DNA of 14,288 nucleotides from an uncultured Clostridia bacterium. Lineage in GTDB: Bacteria > Bacillota > Clostridia > TANB77 > CAG-508. Under the pieces are notes generated by a model. It searched no databases. It had not been told where the DNA came from and saw nothing but the letters and a program-made list of their open reading frames with translations. The translations under genes and the position numbers were made by a program. Every line of letters starts with the position of its first letter. The first letter of the stretch is position 1. The stretch covers positions 1 to 14,288 of the forward strand of contig CAKOZB010000027.1 in the NCBI GenBank assembly GCA_934131055.1, written 5' to 3'. Positions 4,404 to 11,484 of this stretch are shown here, piece by piece.

Positions 4404-6592
4404 TGAATATAGAGAGAATCAATGATTATATAGATGCATATTCAAGAGCAATAAATATAACACCTGAAGTTACGTCTATACTAAAAGAATTAATTCCTAA
4501 TCTGGTAAAAAAATATTCAGCTACAATAACTTCAATACCAGTTGAACAGGATGGGTATGATAAATATGTAATAAAACCTGTAGATGGAAAATATTCAATA
4601 GAAGATTTTTTCTTAAATAGACTTTTTAGAAATGTTTGGGAAGTGTATTTAAAGACCAATTCAGTTGAAAAGGGCGGATTTGAACCAAACTATATGGAAA
4701 TAGGCTTTAATATGCCATTGATTGAAAAACAATTAGTAGGTAGTATAAATACAGAACGTGAAGACTTTAAAGAATTAGATGCTATTGCAAGAAAAAAAGT
4801 CATTATGCATGAGTTTGAACATGCATTACAAACTCAATATAGTGGTAAAGCACTTTTTGATATCCGATATAAAAGAATATTTGAAGAAATAAGAAAAGCT
4901 AAAGATGGAAAATACAAAGATGAAACTAATGAATATTCTGAAAGTGTATTTAGAAATGATTATGGAACACAAGAAACGTATACACATAGTGGATTACATT
5001 ATTCTGGAAAAAATAAAGATGTACAAACATATAGAGAAGTTTCAGGATTTGATAATCTTAATGAGATTTTCAATGAAACAGAATCTTTAGAAATGGCTGG
5101 AGCAAGGACTCAAGTTAAAATAGTATATAAAAATAATACATATTACAGAGTAAAGAATGTAGAAAGTAGTAATAGTTCAATAACAAATTATGGAGTCCTA
5201 TTAAAAGCATTGTTGGGACCTAAAGAAACTTTTATTGGAATGTATCTTAATCCAAATAGAATGTTTGCTGAATTTAATAAAGAATATAACACAATTTTTC
5301 AAGAAGCCTTTGGCAATGATAAGTCAGCTTGGGAAAATGTAATAAACCAAATTGAGAGTATAAAAGCAAGTGATTCGTTAGAAGACCGTTTAAAACTTGA
5401 CACAGTATTGGCTAAATGTTTGGAATTAAAAGTAGAAAATACAATAAAAAGGGGAAATACATCACCTAAGACCTTAAGTAAAATGAATGAAATAATAAAT
5501 TTATTTTACAATAATACTATTTCAAGTCAAGATGAATCAATAAGAAAAAGTATGGAACACATACAAATTTTGAACTCGATTCAAGAGAGAGTAAATCAAT
5601 TGAAACAAGAAGTTACTTTACCAAAGCAAAAAGAGGAGCCAGTGATTGATCCGCAAACAAAACAACCAGAAAATTCATTAAGAAGTAATGGCTCAGAAAA
5701 TAAAATGAAATTTGTACGTGGCTTTATACAAGATTATAATAATACTGAAACGGAACTTCAATATGAATATAGAAAAAAATTTGAAGCTAACGATATTCAA
5801 AGGGTACAAGAAATAATAAGGACTAATGGCTTAAATGTTATGCTTACAGCAGACTTGGATGGTAATTTGGTAGAAACGACAGGAGGAGAGTTTAGAAGAC
5901 AATATTCAGAAAAACAGGTATCTGCTATGGCTCAACTGCTAAAAGCAGCACAATTATTGACAAGTAACAAAAATTTGAATCCAACGGGAAGAAATTACTT
6001 AGAGGAATTTTCCTCTGTTCCTAGTATAGAGTCAAAATTGAAACAAATGAAAGAAGATTTTAATGATAAAGATTCATACATGTCAAAATTAAGAAAAGAA
6101 TCTATGCTTAATAGGGGTATGAATACATTACCTAAATTTCCAAAAACACAAGGCGAAATAGATGTAGCAAGCAGTACTGTTAGAGATTCAGATGGACCAG
6201 TGTTAAAACAAGAAATGGGAATAACAGATGAACAAGTAGAAAAAATGAAGCAGGACGAAGAATACGCTAAACACCAAGCAGATGATAAAAAAAGAAAAGC
6301 AAGTGAAGAAGAAAAGGCTGAGAATAATGAAAAATTTACCCAACAAAAGAAGTTAGAATTTAGTTTTTTAAGGAGAGAGCTTTCAAACAGTGATGTTACT
6401 ACTTCTGAGGTTGTTCAAACACAAGAAGAAATTGCAGAAAGAAAACAAATGCAAGCTTTATCAATTAAATCAAGAGCTAAACATTTAAGTACAGAAGAAC
6501 AGCAAATATTCGATATGTTAAGAGCTAAATATGAAAAAACACAACATGAACAATCAAATGATAGAAAAAAATCTAAAGGAATAGAAAGGTAA
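4403..6592 (+). CDS. Large HEFEH-motif putative zinc metallopeptidase with coiled-coil tail
   Basis: A 729-residue protein, probably a zinc metallopeptidase or a relative of one. The central motif is VIMHEFEHALQ, with His136, Glu137 and His140 forming HExxH. A possible third ligand lies about 85 residues later in LNEIFNETESLEMAG (Glu221 or Glu225), as in gluzincin-type enzymes. There is no signal peptide or membrane helix, so it should be cytoplasmic unless exported by an unusual route. Residues 300-410 are helical, 410-435 form a polar linker, and 435-535 look like a second folded domain. From about 605 on it is Lys/Glu/Gln-rich and likely coiled coil (EEYAKHQADDKKRK, RKASEEEKAENNEK). Translation starts at the TAATG overlap with AGGAGG at 4389-4394. 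A terminator follows. The substrate is unknown; it could be host regulatory, an effector, or an inactive relative. Confidence 0.75.
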   Translation: MNIERINDYIDAYSRAINITPEVTSILKELIPNLVKKYSATITSIPVEQDGYDKYVIKPVDGKYSIEDFFLNRLFRNVWEVYLKTNSVEKGGFEPNYMEIGFNMPLIEKQLVGSINTEREDFKELDAIARKKVIMHEFEHALQTQYSGKALFDIRYKRIFEEIRKAKDGKYKDETNEYSESVFRNDYGTQETYTHSGLHYSGKNKDVQTYREVSGFDNLNEIFNETESLEMAGARTQVKIVYKNNTYYRVKNVESSNSSITNYGVLLKALLGPKETFIGMYLNPNRMFAEFNKEYNTIFQEAFGNDKSAWENVINQIESIKASDSLEDRLKLDTVLAKCLELKVENTIKRGNTSPKTLSKMNEIINLFYNNTISSQDESIRKSMEHIQILNSIQERVNQLKQEVTLPKQKEEPVIDPQTKQPENSLRSNGSENKMKFVRGFIQDYNNTETELQYEYRKKFEANDIQRVQEIIRTNGLNVMLTADLDGNLVETTGGEFRRQYSEKQVSAMAQLLKAAQLLTSNKNLNPTGRNYLEEFSSVPSIESKLKQMKEDFNDKDSYMSKLRKESMLNRGMNTLPKFPKTQGEIDVASSTVRDSDGPVLKQEMGITDEQVEKMKQDEEYAKHQADDKKRKASEEEKAENNEKFTQQKKLEFSFLRRELSNSDVTTSEVVQTQEEIAERKQMQALSIKSRAKHLSTEEQQIFDMLRAKYEKTQHEQSNDRKKSKGIER

Positions 6593-6672
6593 AATGTAGA
6601 AAATAAAAATATATGTGAAATGTCATAAAAAGCTTGTAATTGAGAAAAAAGTGTTAATATATATATGAGCGG

Positions 6673-6708
6673 TATCCAAGAAACTTTCGAAGCCTTGGGT
6701 AATTTTTT
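6673..6708 (+). terminator. Rho-independent terminator of the HEFEH operon
   Basis: TATCCAAG (6673-6680) pairs with CTTGGGTA (6694-6701), one G-T pair included. An inner CTT-TCG-AAG mini-stem sits in the loop and T6 follows at 6703-6708. It lies 80 bases after the stop and insulates the next sigma operon. Confidence 0.8.
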
Positions 6709-6787
6709 ATTTATAGAAATTTAATAAAAATATATAACTGAAACTTTAATTATATTTTCATGAAAAATAAAAAAATTTAGAAAATTT

Positions 6788-6816
6788 TGTAACAAATTGT
6801 AATTTCAATTGTCATA
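6788..6816 (+). promoter_or_regulatory. Candidate ECF-type promoter of the sigma operon (autoregulation)
   Basis: TGTAAC (6788-6793), 17 bases, GTCATA (6811-6816). An AAC-type -35 and a GTC-type -10 at this spacing are typical of ECF promoters, which usually include the factor's own. The transcript would start near 6822, right at the ribosome binding site, leaving a leader of about 17 bases. The rest of 6593-6838 holds only the terminator. Confidence 0.55.
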
Positions 6817-6838
6817 TATGTAAAGGAGGATGAAAGTT

Positions 6839-7315
6839 ATGCAGGATATGGAACAAATATATCAACAATATTTTGAAACAGTAAATAAATTCTTATTCTG
6901 TTTAACTCATGATAATGATGTTTCTGAAGAACTAACACAAGAAACTTTTTGTAAAGCAGTTAAAAATATTGATACTTATAAAGGGGAATGCAAAATATCA
7001 GTTTGGCTATGCCAAATTGCTAAAAATTTATGGTATAACCAATACAAAAAGACCAAAAAGATCGTGAGCATTGAAAAAGAAATGCTAGAAATACAAACAA
7101 ATGATACAACTGAAGAAAAAGTTATTTCTAATGAAGAAAAAATACTATTGTATAAAAGAATGCAAAAGATAGATGAAAAAACACGAGAAGTAATTTATAT
7201 AAGGATAACTGGAGAACTTAGTTTTAAAGAAATAGGAGTTATTTTGAATCAAACAGAAAACTGGGCTAGAGTAACTTTTTATCGAGGAAAAAATCAATTG
7301 AAGGAGGTTGATTAA
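6839..7315 (+). CDS. ECF-type RNA polymerase sigma factor (complete copy)
   Basis: A 158-residue extracytoplasmic-function sigma factor that would direct RNA polymerase to a small regulon when released by its anti-sigma partner. Region 2 covers about 7-70, with the -10 binding signature ELTQETFCKA (31-40) and the aromatic WLCQIAKNLWYNQYKK block. A variable linker follows at 71-105. Region 4 covers about 106-156 with the helix-turn-helix SFKEIGVILNQTENWARV. There is no region 1 or 3, the usual ECF plan and length. I chose ATG 6839 because AAAGGAGG (6822-6829) ends nine bases upstream; the ATG at 6830 directly touches the site and is too close. This gene spans the junction between repeat units 1 and 2. 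The anti-sigma gene follows one base after its stop. ECF subgroup not determined. Confidence 0.92.
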   Translation: MQDMEQIYQQYFETVNKFLFCLTHDNDVSEELTQETFCKAVKNIDTYKGECKISVWLCQIAKNLWYNQYKKTKKIVSIEKEMLEIQTNDTTEEKVISNEEKILLYKRMQKIDEKTREVIYIRITGELSFKEIGVILNQTENWARVTFYRGKNQLKEVD

Positions 7316-7316
7316 T

Positions 7317-8165
7317 ATGAAGGAGAAAAAAGATTGCAAAATTGTTCAAGATTTATTACCAAATTATATTGAGAATTTAACAAATGAAGAAACAAATAAG
7401 TTCATTGATGAACATTTAAAGGAATGCAATGAGTGCCAAAAGATTTTTGAAAACATGAAAAAAGATTTTAAAGTAAATACCACAAAAAGAGATGAAAGAG
7501 AAGTTAAGTACATAAAAAAATATAGTAAGAAAATGAAATTATTAAAAACTATATTATTGTTTATAGTGGTGATATATGTGATAGTAATAACAAGAAGGAC
7601 AATTATAATGACTTCACTTTCTGAAAAAGCAAATGAAAATCAGGCATATGATAATTACTATGCAAGATTATATTCTTATCAGGGAGACACTTTAACAATA
7701 ACAGAAAGCTATAATAAAGGCAGAGACTATTTGACGACATTTACGAGATTGGTTAATGGCAATGAAATTCAAAAAATAACTTATTATAAAAAAGGCAACG
7801 AGCAATTTGCTGTTACAGAGGCTGGTGGCAAAAAAAACGTGCTAGATTCTAAAAAAATGCTAGGAGGAAATATAGCACCCGTAACCTATGTGTCAGATGG
7901 ATTTTTTGCAAATCTTCAATATGCACTTATAACAGGAATTGAATCTACATATTGTAATGGAAAAGAGTGTTATGTTATTAAAGGAAGTAGTTATGAAAGG
8001 TATATAGATAAAGAAACAGGCTTTGCAGTTAGAGATATAGAAAAATCAAATAAAGAGATAAACAGACAAACTGATATGGTAGTTGATTATGATTATAAAT
8101 TTAACATAGTAACAGATAGTGATATTATAAGGCCAGATATAACTGTGAATACAATAAATGAATAA
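7317..8165 (+). CDS. Transmembrane anti-sigma factor with HxxxCxxC zinc motif (unit 2)
   Basis: Identical to the 282-residue protein at 236-1084: cytoplasmic zf-HC2-like domain with Cys7, His33, Cys37 and Cys40, one membrane helix, and an outer sensor-like domain. This is the copy that follows the only complete sigma gene in the window. Its AGGAGG (7302-7307) lies inside the last codons of the sigma gene, so translation of the two should be linked. Two identical anti-sigma genes beside sigma copies with slightly different region 4 raise the question of cross-control. Confidence 0.85.
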   Translation: MKEKKDCKIVQDLLPNYIENLTNEETNKFIDEHLKECNECQKIFENMKKDFKVNTTKRDEREVKYIKKYSKKMKLLKTILLFIVVIYVIVITRRTIIMTSLSEKANENQAYDNYYARLYSYQGDTLTITESYNKGRDYLTTFTRLVNGNEIQKITYYKKGNEQFAVTEAGGKKNVLDSKKMLGGNIAPVTYVSDGFFANLQYALITGIESTYCNGKECYVIKGSSYERYIDKETGFAVRDIEKSNKEINRQTDMVVDYDYKFNIVTDSDIIRPDITVNTINE

Positions 8166-8196
8166 TATTTAAAAGATGAGTAATAGATTATAAATG

Positions 8197-8231
8197 AAGA
8201 TAGATAATAATTTGAAAATTATCTATCTTTT
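8197..8231 (+). terminator. Rho-independent terminator of the sigma/anti-sigma operon (unit 2)
   Basis: Same 12-bp hairpin with TTTT as at 1116-1150. Confidence 0.7.
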
Positions 8232-8241
8232 GTATTATAAT
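8212..8241 (+). promoter_or_regulatory. Candidate sigma-A promoter for the membrane protein at 8326
   Basis: TTGAAA (8212-8217), 18 bases, TATAAT (8236-8241), overlapping the terminator arm. Confidence 0.45.
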
Positions 8242-8325
8242 ATAATTATCTTAACAAATAAGTGGTTTGGCAGAAAAATAGGAATCTTTTTTTGAGATTA
8301 AATTGGAAAAAGAAAGGTGATGTTT

Positions 8326-8631
8326 ATGAAAAAAATTTTAAAAGTAGTTGTTGGTATTTTAGGAATAATAGTTGTTTTAGGAATTGTATTTTTTACAGTA
8401 GATTATAATAGAGTAAAAAATCAGAAGAAGCCTATTTTTTGTATAAAAAGTCCAGCTGGAGGAATAATGGACGGCGGTACAATAGAATATTTGGGTTTAG
8501 GTTATAAAGTAATAGATTTCCACACAATAGCAGGATTTGATGATATAAAAATTGGAACATGGTTTATAGATTATAATGATTTTGAAGAAGAAATAAAAGC
8601 GTACGAAAAAAATATAAAGAAAATTTATTAA
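8326..8631 (+). CDS. Small membrane-anchored protein, truncated by a frameshift (unit 2)
   Basis: Identical to the 101-residue protein at 1245-1550, with an N-terminal membrane helix, the DGGTIEYLGLGYKVI block and the same early stop. The same single-base frameshift occurs here. Two independent identical losses are unlikely, so the damage came before the duplication or was spread by gene conversion. Confidence 0.7.
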   Translation: MKKILKVVVGILGIIVVLGIVFFTVDYNRVKNQKKPIFCIKSPAGGIMDGGTIEYLGLGYKVIDFHTIAGFDDIKIGTWFIDYNDFEEEIKAYEKNIKKIY

Positions 8632-8822
8632 CAAATGAAGAAAATAATAGTGATTTAGAAAATGTTATAATGAAAGTTGATAGTACTACGATAAAAACTA
8701 CCAGTATTTCAATAATAATTATAAATAATACTGACAATGAAATAGGATATCCAAATGACGAGTATGGTGTTTGTACAGATGTTGTTGCATTTGGTCTAAA
8801 AGATGCCGATATGTTTTTATAG
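8619..8822 (+). pseudogene. Frameshifted Ig-like remnant (unit 2)
   Basis: Same orphan frame as at 1538-1741, without a start or ribosome binding site, ending at TAG 8820-8822. Confidence 0.6.
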
Positions 8823-8857
8823 TTTTAAGTAGTTTTTAGTTCATAAGTTAGAATAAT

Positions 8858-8935
8858 TTAATTTTTTATATTATGAATAGTCATATTTTTAGGACCAAAA
8901 TATACATCTCTGTTTCCATCTAGAGTATTAAGTTT
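8858..8935 (-). pseudogene. C-terminal remnant of the minus-strand gene (unit 2)
   Basis: Same out-of-frame TLDGNRDVYFG ending as at 1777-1854. Confidence 0.45.
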
Positions 8936-9326
8936 GATTATTTTCAAAAAGTATTTTGAAATCTGGTTCTGAAATACTCTCATATTTTGTAGCTTTAATT
9001 TGTGCTGGATATGTGTCCATTACTGTTCCATCATAAAATATTCTTATTCTTTCGCCTACTTCATATTTTACATTAGTATCAAGTTTTAATTTTCCAACCA
9101 TTATTAAATCTGAAGATTGTCTAATTTTTTCGCCTTCATCAGGCTCAACAAAGAATAAATTTTCCTCTATTTGAGTAATCGTTCCACAAAATGAACATTC
9201 AGTGTTATCAACTGTATCTTTAATAATATCATTGTTTTGATTTACTGGTGGTGCGTACTTTTTACCCCAAGTACTAAATAAAACCTCATCACCGTTTCTC
9301 ATTCTGTTACAATCAATTAAATACAT
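8928..9326 (-). CDS. OB-like (DUF3221-like) protein, probably decayed (unit 2)
   Basis: Identical to the 132-residue reading at 1847-2245. The same problems apply: no ribosome binding site before the ATG, an open hydrophobic stretch upstream up to about 9381, and an out-of-frame C-terminal remnant. The perfect promoter of the divergent gene (9363-9391) sits over the missing N-terminal region. Confidence 0.55.
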   Translation of the reverse strand: MYLIDCNRMRNGDEVLFSTWGKKYAPPVNQNNDIIKDTVDNTECSFCGTITQIEENLFFVEPDEGEKIRQSSDLIMVGKLKLDTNVKYEVGERIRIFYDGTVMDTYPAQIKATKYESISEPDFKILFENNQT

Positions 9327-9362
9327 AGCGACAATGCAGACTAACAGTACGAAAAATATATA

Positions 9363-9391
9363 TTGACAAACATATTTGCATTATATATAAT
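9363..9391 (+). promoter_or_regulatory. Consensus sigma-A promoter for the gene at 9422
   Basis: TTGACA (9363-9368), 17 bases, TATAAT (9386-9391), identical to unit 1. Confidence 0.85.
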
Positions 9392-9421
9392 TTCTAAAAA
9401 GAGACATAAAAGGAGTATTAA

Positions 9422-9862
9422 ATGAAAAAAAATGTTCTAATAATTGTAAGTATATTAATTGTTATAATGATAAGTATTTTAGGCTATAAACTTCATATTA
9501 AACATCTAATTGCCAAAGATGAAATAAGTTATGCAAAGTTCCTCGAAACAGCAAAGTTTAATAAGAACTTTGAAAAATATGATAGACTTGACGTAGAGTA
9601 TAATATAGACGATGTTAATACTCTGATAGATGAGGTCTACAACAGTAATATTAATAAGTCTAATGCAGACTATCAGTACGTAACTATTCCAGATGTATCT
9701 TTGCAATTTAAGGACAAAATTTATGAAATGAAGTCGACTTATGATGTAAAACAATTAAAAGAAATAATAGAAAAAGAAGATAAAAAAACATATAGTTTTT
9801 ATATGTATTATGACGAGAATACAGGTTTTATTTACAAAATAGAAATATTGAAAAATAGTTAA
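9422..9862 (+). CDS. Membrane-anchored protein of unknown function (unit 2)
   Basis: Identical to the 146-residue protein at 2341-2781: MKK start, membrane helix at about 4-21, and a charged outer domain ending in a likely beta hairpin. It has its own consensus promoter, so two units should roughly double its dose. Confidence 0.75.
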   Translation: MKKNVLIIVSILIVIMISILGYKLHIKHLIAKDEISYAKFLETAKFNKNFEKYDRLDVEYNIDDVNTLIDEVYNSNINKSNADYQYVTIPDVSLQFKDKIYEMKSTYDVKQLKEIIEKEDKKTYSFYMYYDENTGFIYKIEILKNS

Positions 9863-9883
9863 AATTATATTAGGAGTTCAATT

Positions 9884-10045
9884 ATGAAAAGAAAATATTT
9901 AATAATATTATTGTCATTCATTTTTGTATTACTTATAATATTAGGGCATTATATTTTGGTTTCTATTACTTATGTGCCAAGGGCAGAGATACTCATGGAA
10001 AACAGCATAGAAGAAAACTTTATTAAAGAAAATAATACGATATGA
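9884..10045 (+). CDS. Small membrane peptide, 53 residues (unit 2)
   Basis: Same short gene as at 2803-2964, with AGGAG at 9872-9876 and a membrane helix near the N-terminus. It is likely co-transcribed with the gene ending at 9862. Confidence 0.6.
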   Translation: MKRKYLIILLSFIFVLLIILGHYILVSITYVPRAEILMENSIEENFIKENNTI

Positions 10046-10055
10046 ATATAAATGA

Positions 10056-10083
10056 AAAAAGGAGCTTTTTACAACCCCTTTTT
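10056..10083. terminator. Bidirectional terminator between convergent genes (unit 2)
   Basis: AAAAAGG (10056-10062) pairs with CCTTTTT (10077-10083), as in unit 1. Confidence 0.6.
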
Positions 10084-10086
10084 AAT

Positions 10087-10833
10087 TTATTCTAATATTT
10101 TTATTCTAACACCTGACAATGTTGATGTGTTGGTTGAAGCAAAGAATATTGCTATTTTTTGTTTTTCTTTAAAATTTGATAAGTTATTCTTTGAATATAT
10201 AACCTTAATCATTTTAGGAGAATTCGTACAAGATACCATTAAATAATCATCATGTATTTCCTCGATAGTTGCGTTTATAAGCATAAGATTATCCTGATTA
10301 TCTATAGCATCTGCTTCGGCTTCATTATTATTAATAATTCTTAAATTTGTTACATTGTTTAAGTATTCTACCCAAAATATGCCGTGAGGCATGCTGTAAG
10401 TTGGCTCGTTTCCGTAGCATGTAACTTCGATTCTGTTTCCAACTTTTAATTTTTTTAAAGCTGTTTTGTTTAAATCTGAAGTCCTAAATGAATAATAGTT
10501 CAAATAGAATGAATCAAGAGATATTCTATCATCTTCAATTTTACTAATTTTTCCTCTTTCAAAACAGTAATCTTTTAAATTTCCACAATATACTATATTA
10601 CCCACAGATAAGTCTGAAAATTCGAGTTTTTTACCATTTTCATCATAAAAGTTGAATGAAGAATATTCAACAGTTTGTATATCGGGAATTAAGTAAGCAC
10701 CTGTTATGCTATCATTATCTGTGTCTGTAATTGTGAATTTTAATTTTCTATGTGACTTAAAATAATAAATTCCAGATATTATAACAATAAAAATAATTAT
10801 TAATACAATTAAAATTTTTAATATTTTTTTCAT
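10087..10833 (-). CDS. Membrane-anchored protein with OB-like modules (unit 2)
   Basis: Identical to the 248-residue protein at 3006-3752: an N-terminal anchor and a beta-rich outer part with repeated OB-like patterns (GKISKIEDDRISL; INATIEEIHDDYLMV). It is intact, with its own perfect sigma-A promoter, in contrast with the decayed OB-like gene at 8928-9326. Confidence 0.72.
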   Translation of the reverse strand: MKKILKILIVLIIIFIVIISGIYYFKSHRKLKFTITDTDNDSITGAYLIPDIQTVEYSSFNFYDENGKKLEFSDLSVGNIVYCGNLKDYCFERGKISKIEDDRISLDSFYLNYYSFRTSDLNKTALKKLKVGNRIEVTCYGNEPTYSMPHGIFWVEYLNNVTNLRIINNNEAEADAIDNQDNLMLINATIEEIHDDYLMVSCTNSPKMIKVIYSKNNLSNFKEKQKIAIFFASTNTSTLSGVRIKILE

Positions 10834-10860
10834 AAATTTATCCCACTTTCTTTAAGAAAA

Positions 10861-10889
10861 ATTATACTGAAAGATAAAAATAATGTCAA
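10861..10889 (-). promoter_or_regulatory. Consensus sigma-A promoter for the gene at 10833
   Basis: Minus-strand TTGACA (10889-10884), 17 bases, TATAAT (10866-10861). Confidence 0.85.
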
Positions 10890-10976
10890 TAAAAGTAGAT
10901 TCAAAATGGAAATTTTTATAATTCACTGGTGAAAATAGCTTAAGTAATGAATTATCAATTTAATAAAGTTTTTTTC

Positions 10977-11005
10977 TTTACAGTAAGATTACCTAATGAT
11001 ATAAT
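10977..11005 (+). promoter_or_regulatory. Sigma-A promoter of the HEFEH operon (unit 2)
   Basis: TTTACA (10977-10982), 17 bases, TATAAT (11000-11005). Confidence 0.8.
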
Positions 11006-11034
11006 GTGAAAAAATGAACAAAGGAGTATTTTTG

Positions 11035-11484
11035 ATGGATAATAGTAGTTTGGCATACTCAGAAGTCTGCACAATATTAAATATGCTTGAAGATGAATAT
11101 AAAGAGAGAGTACCTAAAAATGTTATAGACTTTTTTGAAGAAGAAAGGGACAAAGAATATAATCCGATTATAGATGTTAATATTCCTTTAGAAAAACAAA
11201 ATCTAAGAAGAAAAACGATTGTTTTACTTGCAATACTAAATTTAAATTACTGGTGTGACAGTGAAGAAGAAAAACAAGAAATCTTGGATAGTTTTGCAAA
11301 AAATGAAGAGCTAAAGAGATTAAAAGAAAAAGAATTAACTGAGAATTATAATATAAATAATTTATTTAACAAAATAGAAAATACTGAAAATAAAACAGAA
11401 GTATCTTTAATTGAATACAAAGAACAGAATTTTATACAAAAAATAATATCAAAGATAAAAAGTTTGTTTAGGAGGAAAAACTAA
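11035..11484 (+). CDS. Uncharacterised protein, upstream partner of the HEFEH protein (unit 2)
   Basis: Identical to the 149-residue protein at 3954-4403, with a hydrophobic central helix and a basic amphipathic C-terminal helix. AAAGGAG (11020-11026) sets the start. The stop overlaps the next start by one base, so the coupled pair is fully preserved in both units. Confidence 0.75.
   Translation: MDNSSLAYSEVCTILNMLEDEYKERVPKNVIDFFEEERDKEYNPIIDVNIPLEKQNLRRKTIVLLAILNLNYWCDSEEEKQEILDSFAKNEELKRLKEKELTENYNINNLFNKIENTENKTEVSLIEYKEQNFIQKIISKIKSLFRRKN

Larger units (their letters stand above)
1..7081. repeat. Tandem repeat unit 1 (7,081 bp)
   Basis: First unit of a head-to-tail direct repeat. Every gene and intergenic stretch recurs in the same order and orientation 7,081 bp downstream. 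By eye the only differences from unit 2 are A/G at 77, T/A at 88 and T/A at 118. The unit phase used here is set by the window edge; the true biological junction cannot be seen. Confidence 0.97.

Noticed and set aside
3954..6592. Toxin-antitoxin or phage module reading of the coupled pair
   Set aside because: No known toxin, antitoxin or phage motif is visible; coupling alone is not enough.
6739..6766. TGAAAC (6739-6744) followed by TTT as an alternative ECF -35 for the sigma operon
   Set aside because: No CGT- or GTC-like -10 is found 16-17 bases downstream, whereas TGTAAC at 6788 has one.
6830..6832. ATG directly after GGAGG as the sigma start
   Set aside because: It has zero spacing to the ribosome binding site; the ATG at 6839 is at the ideal nine bases. 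The same logic rejects TTG 227, GTG 1236 and ATG 3933.
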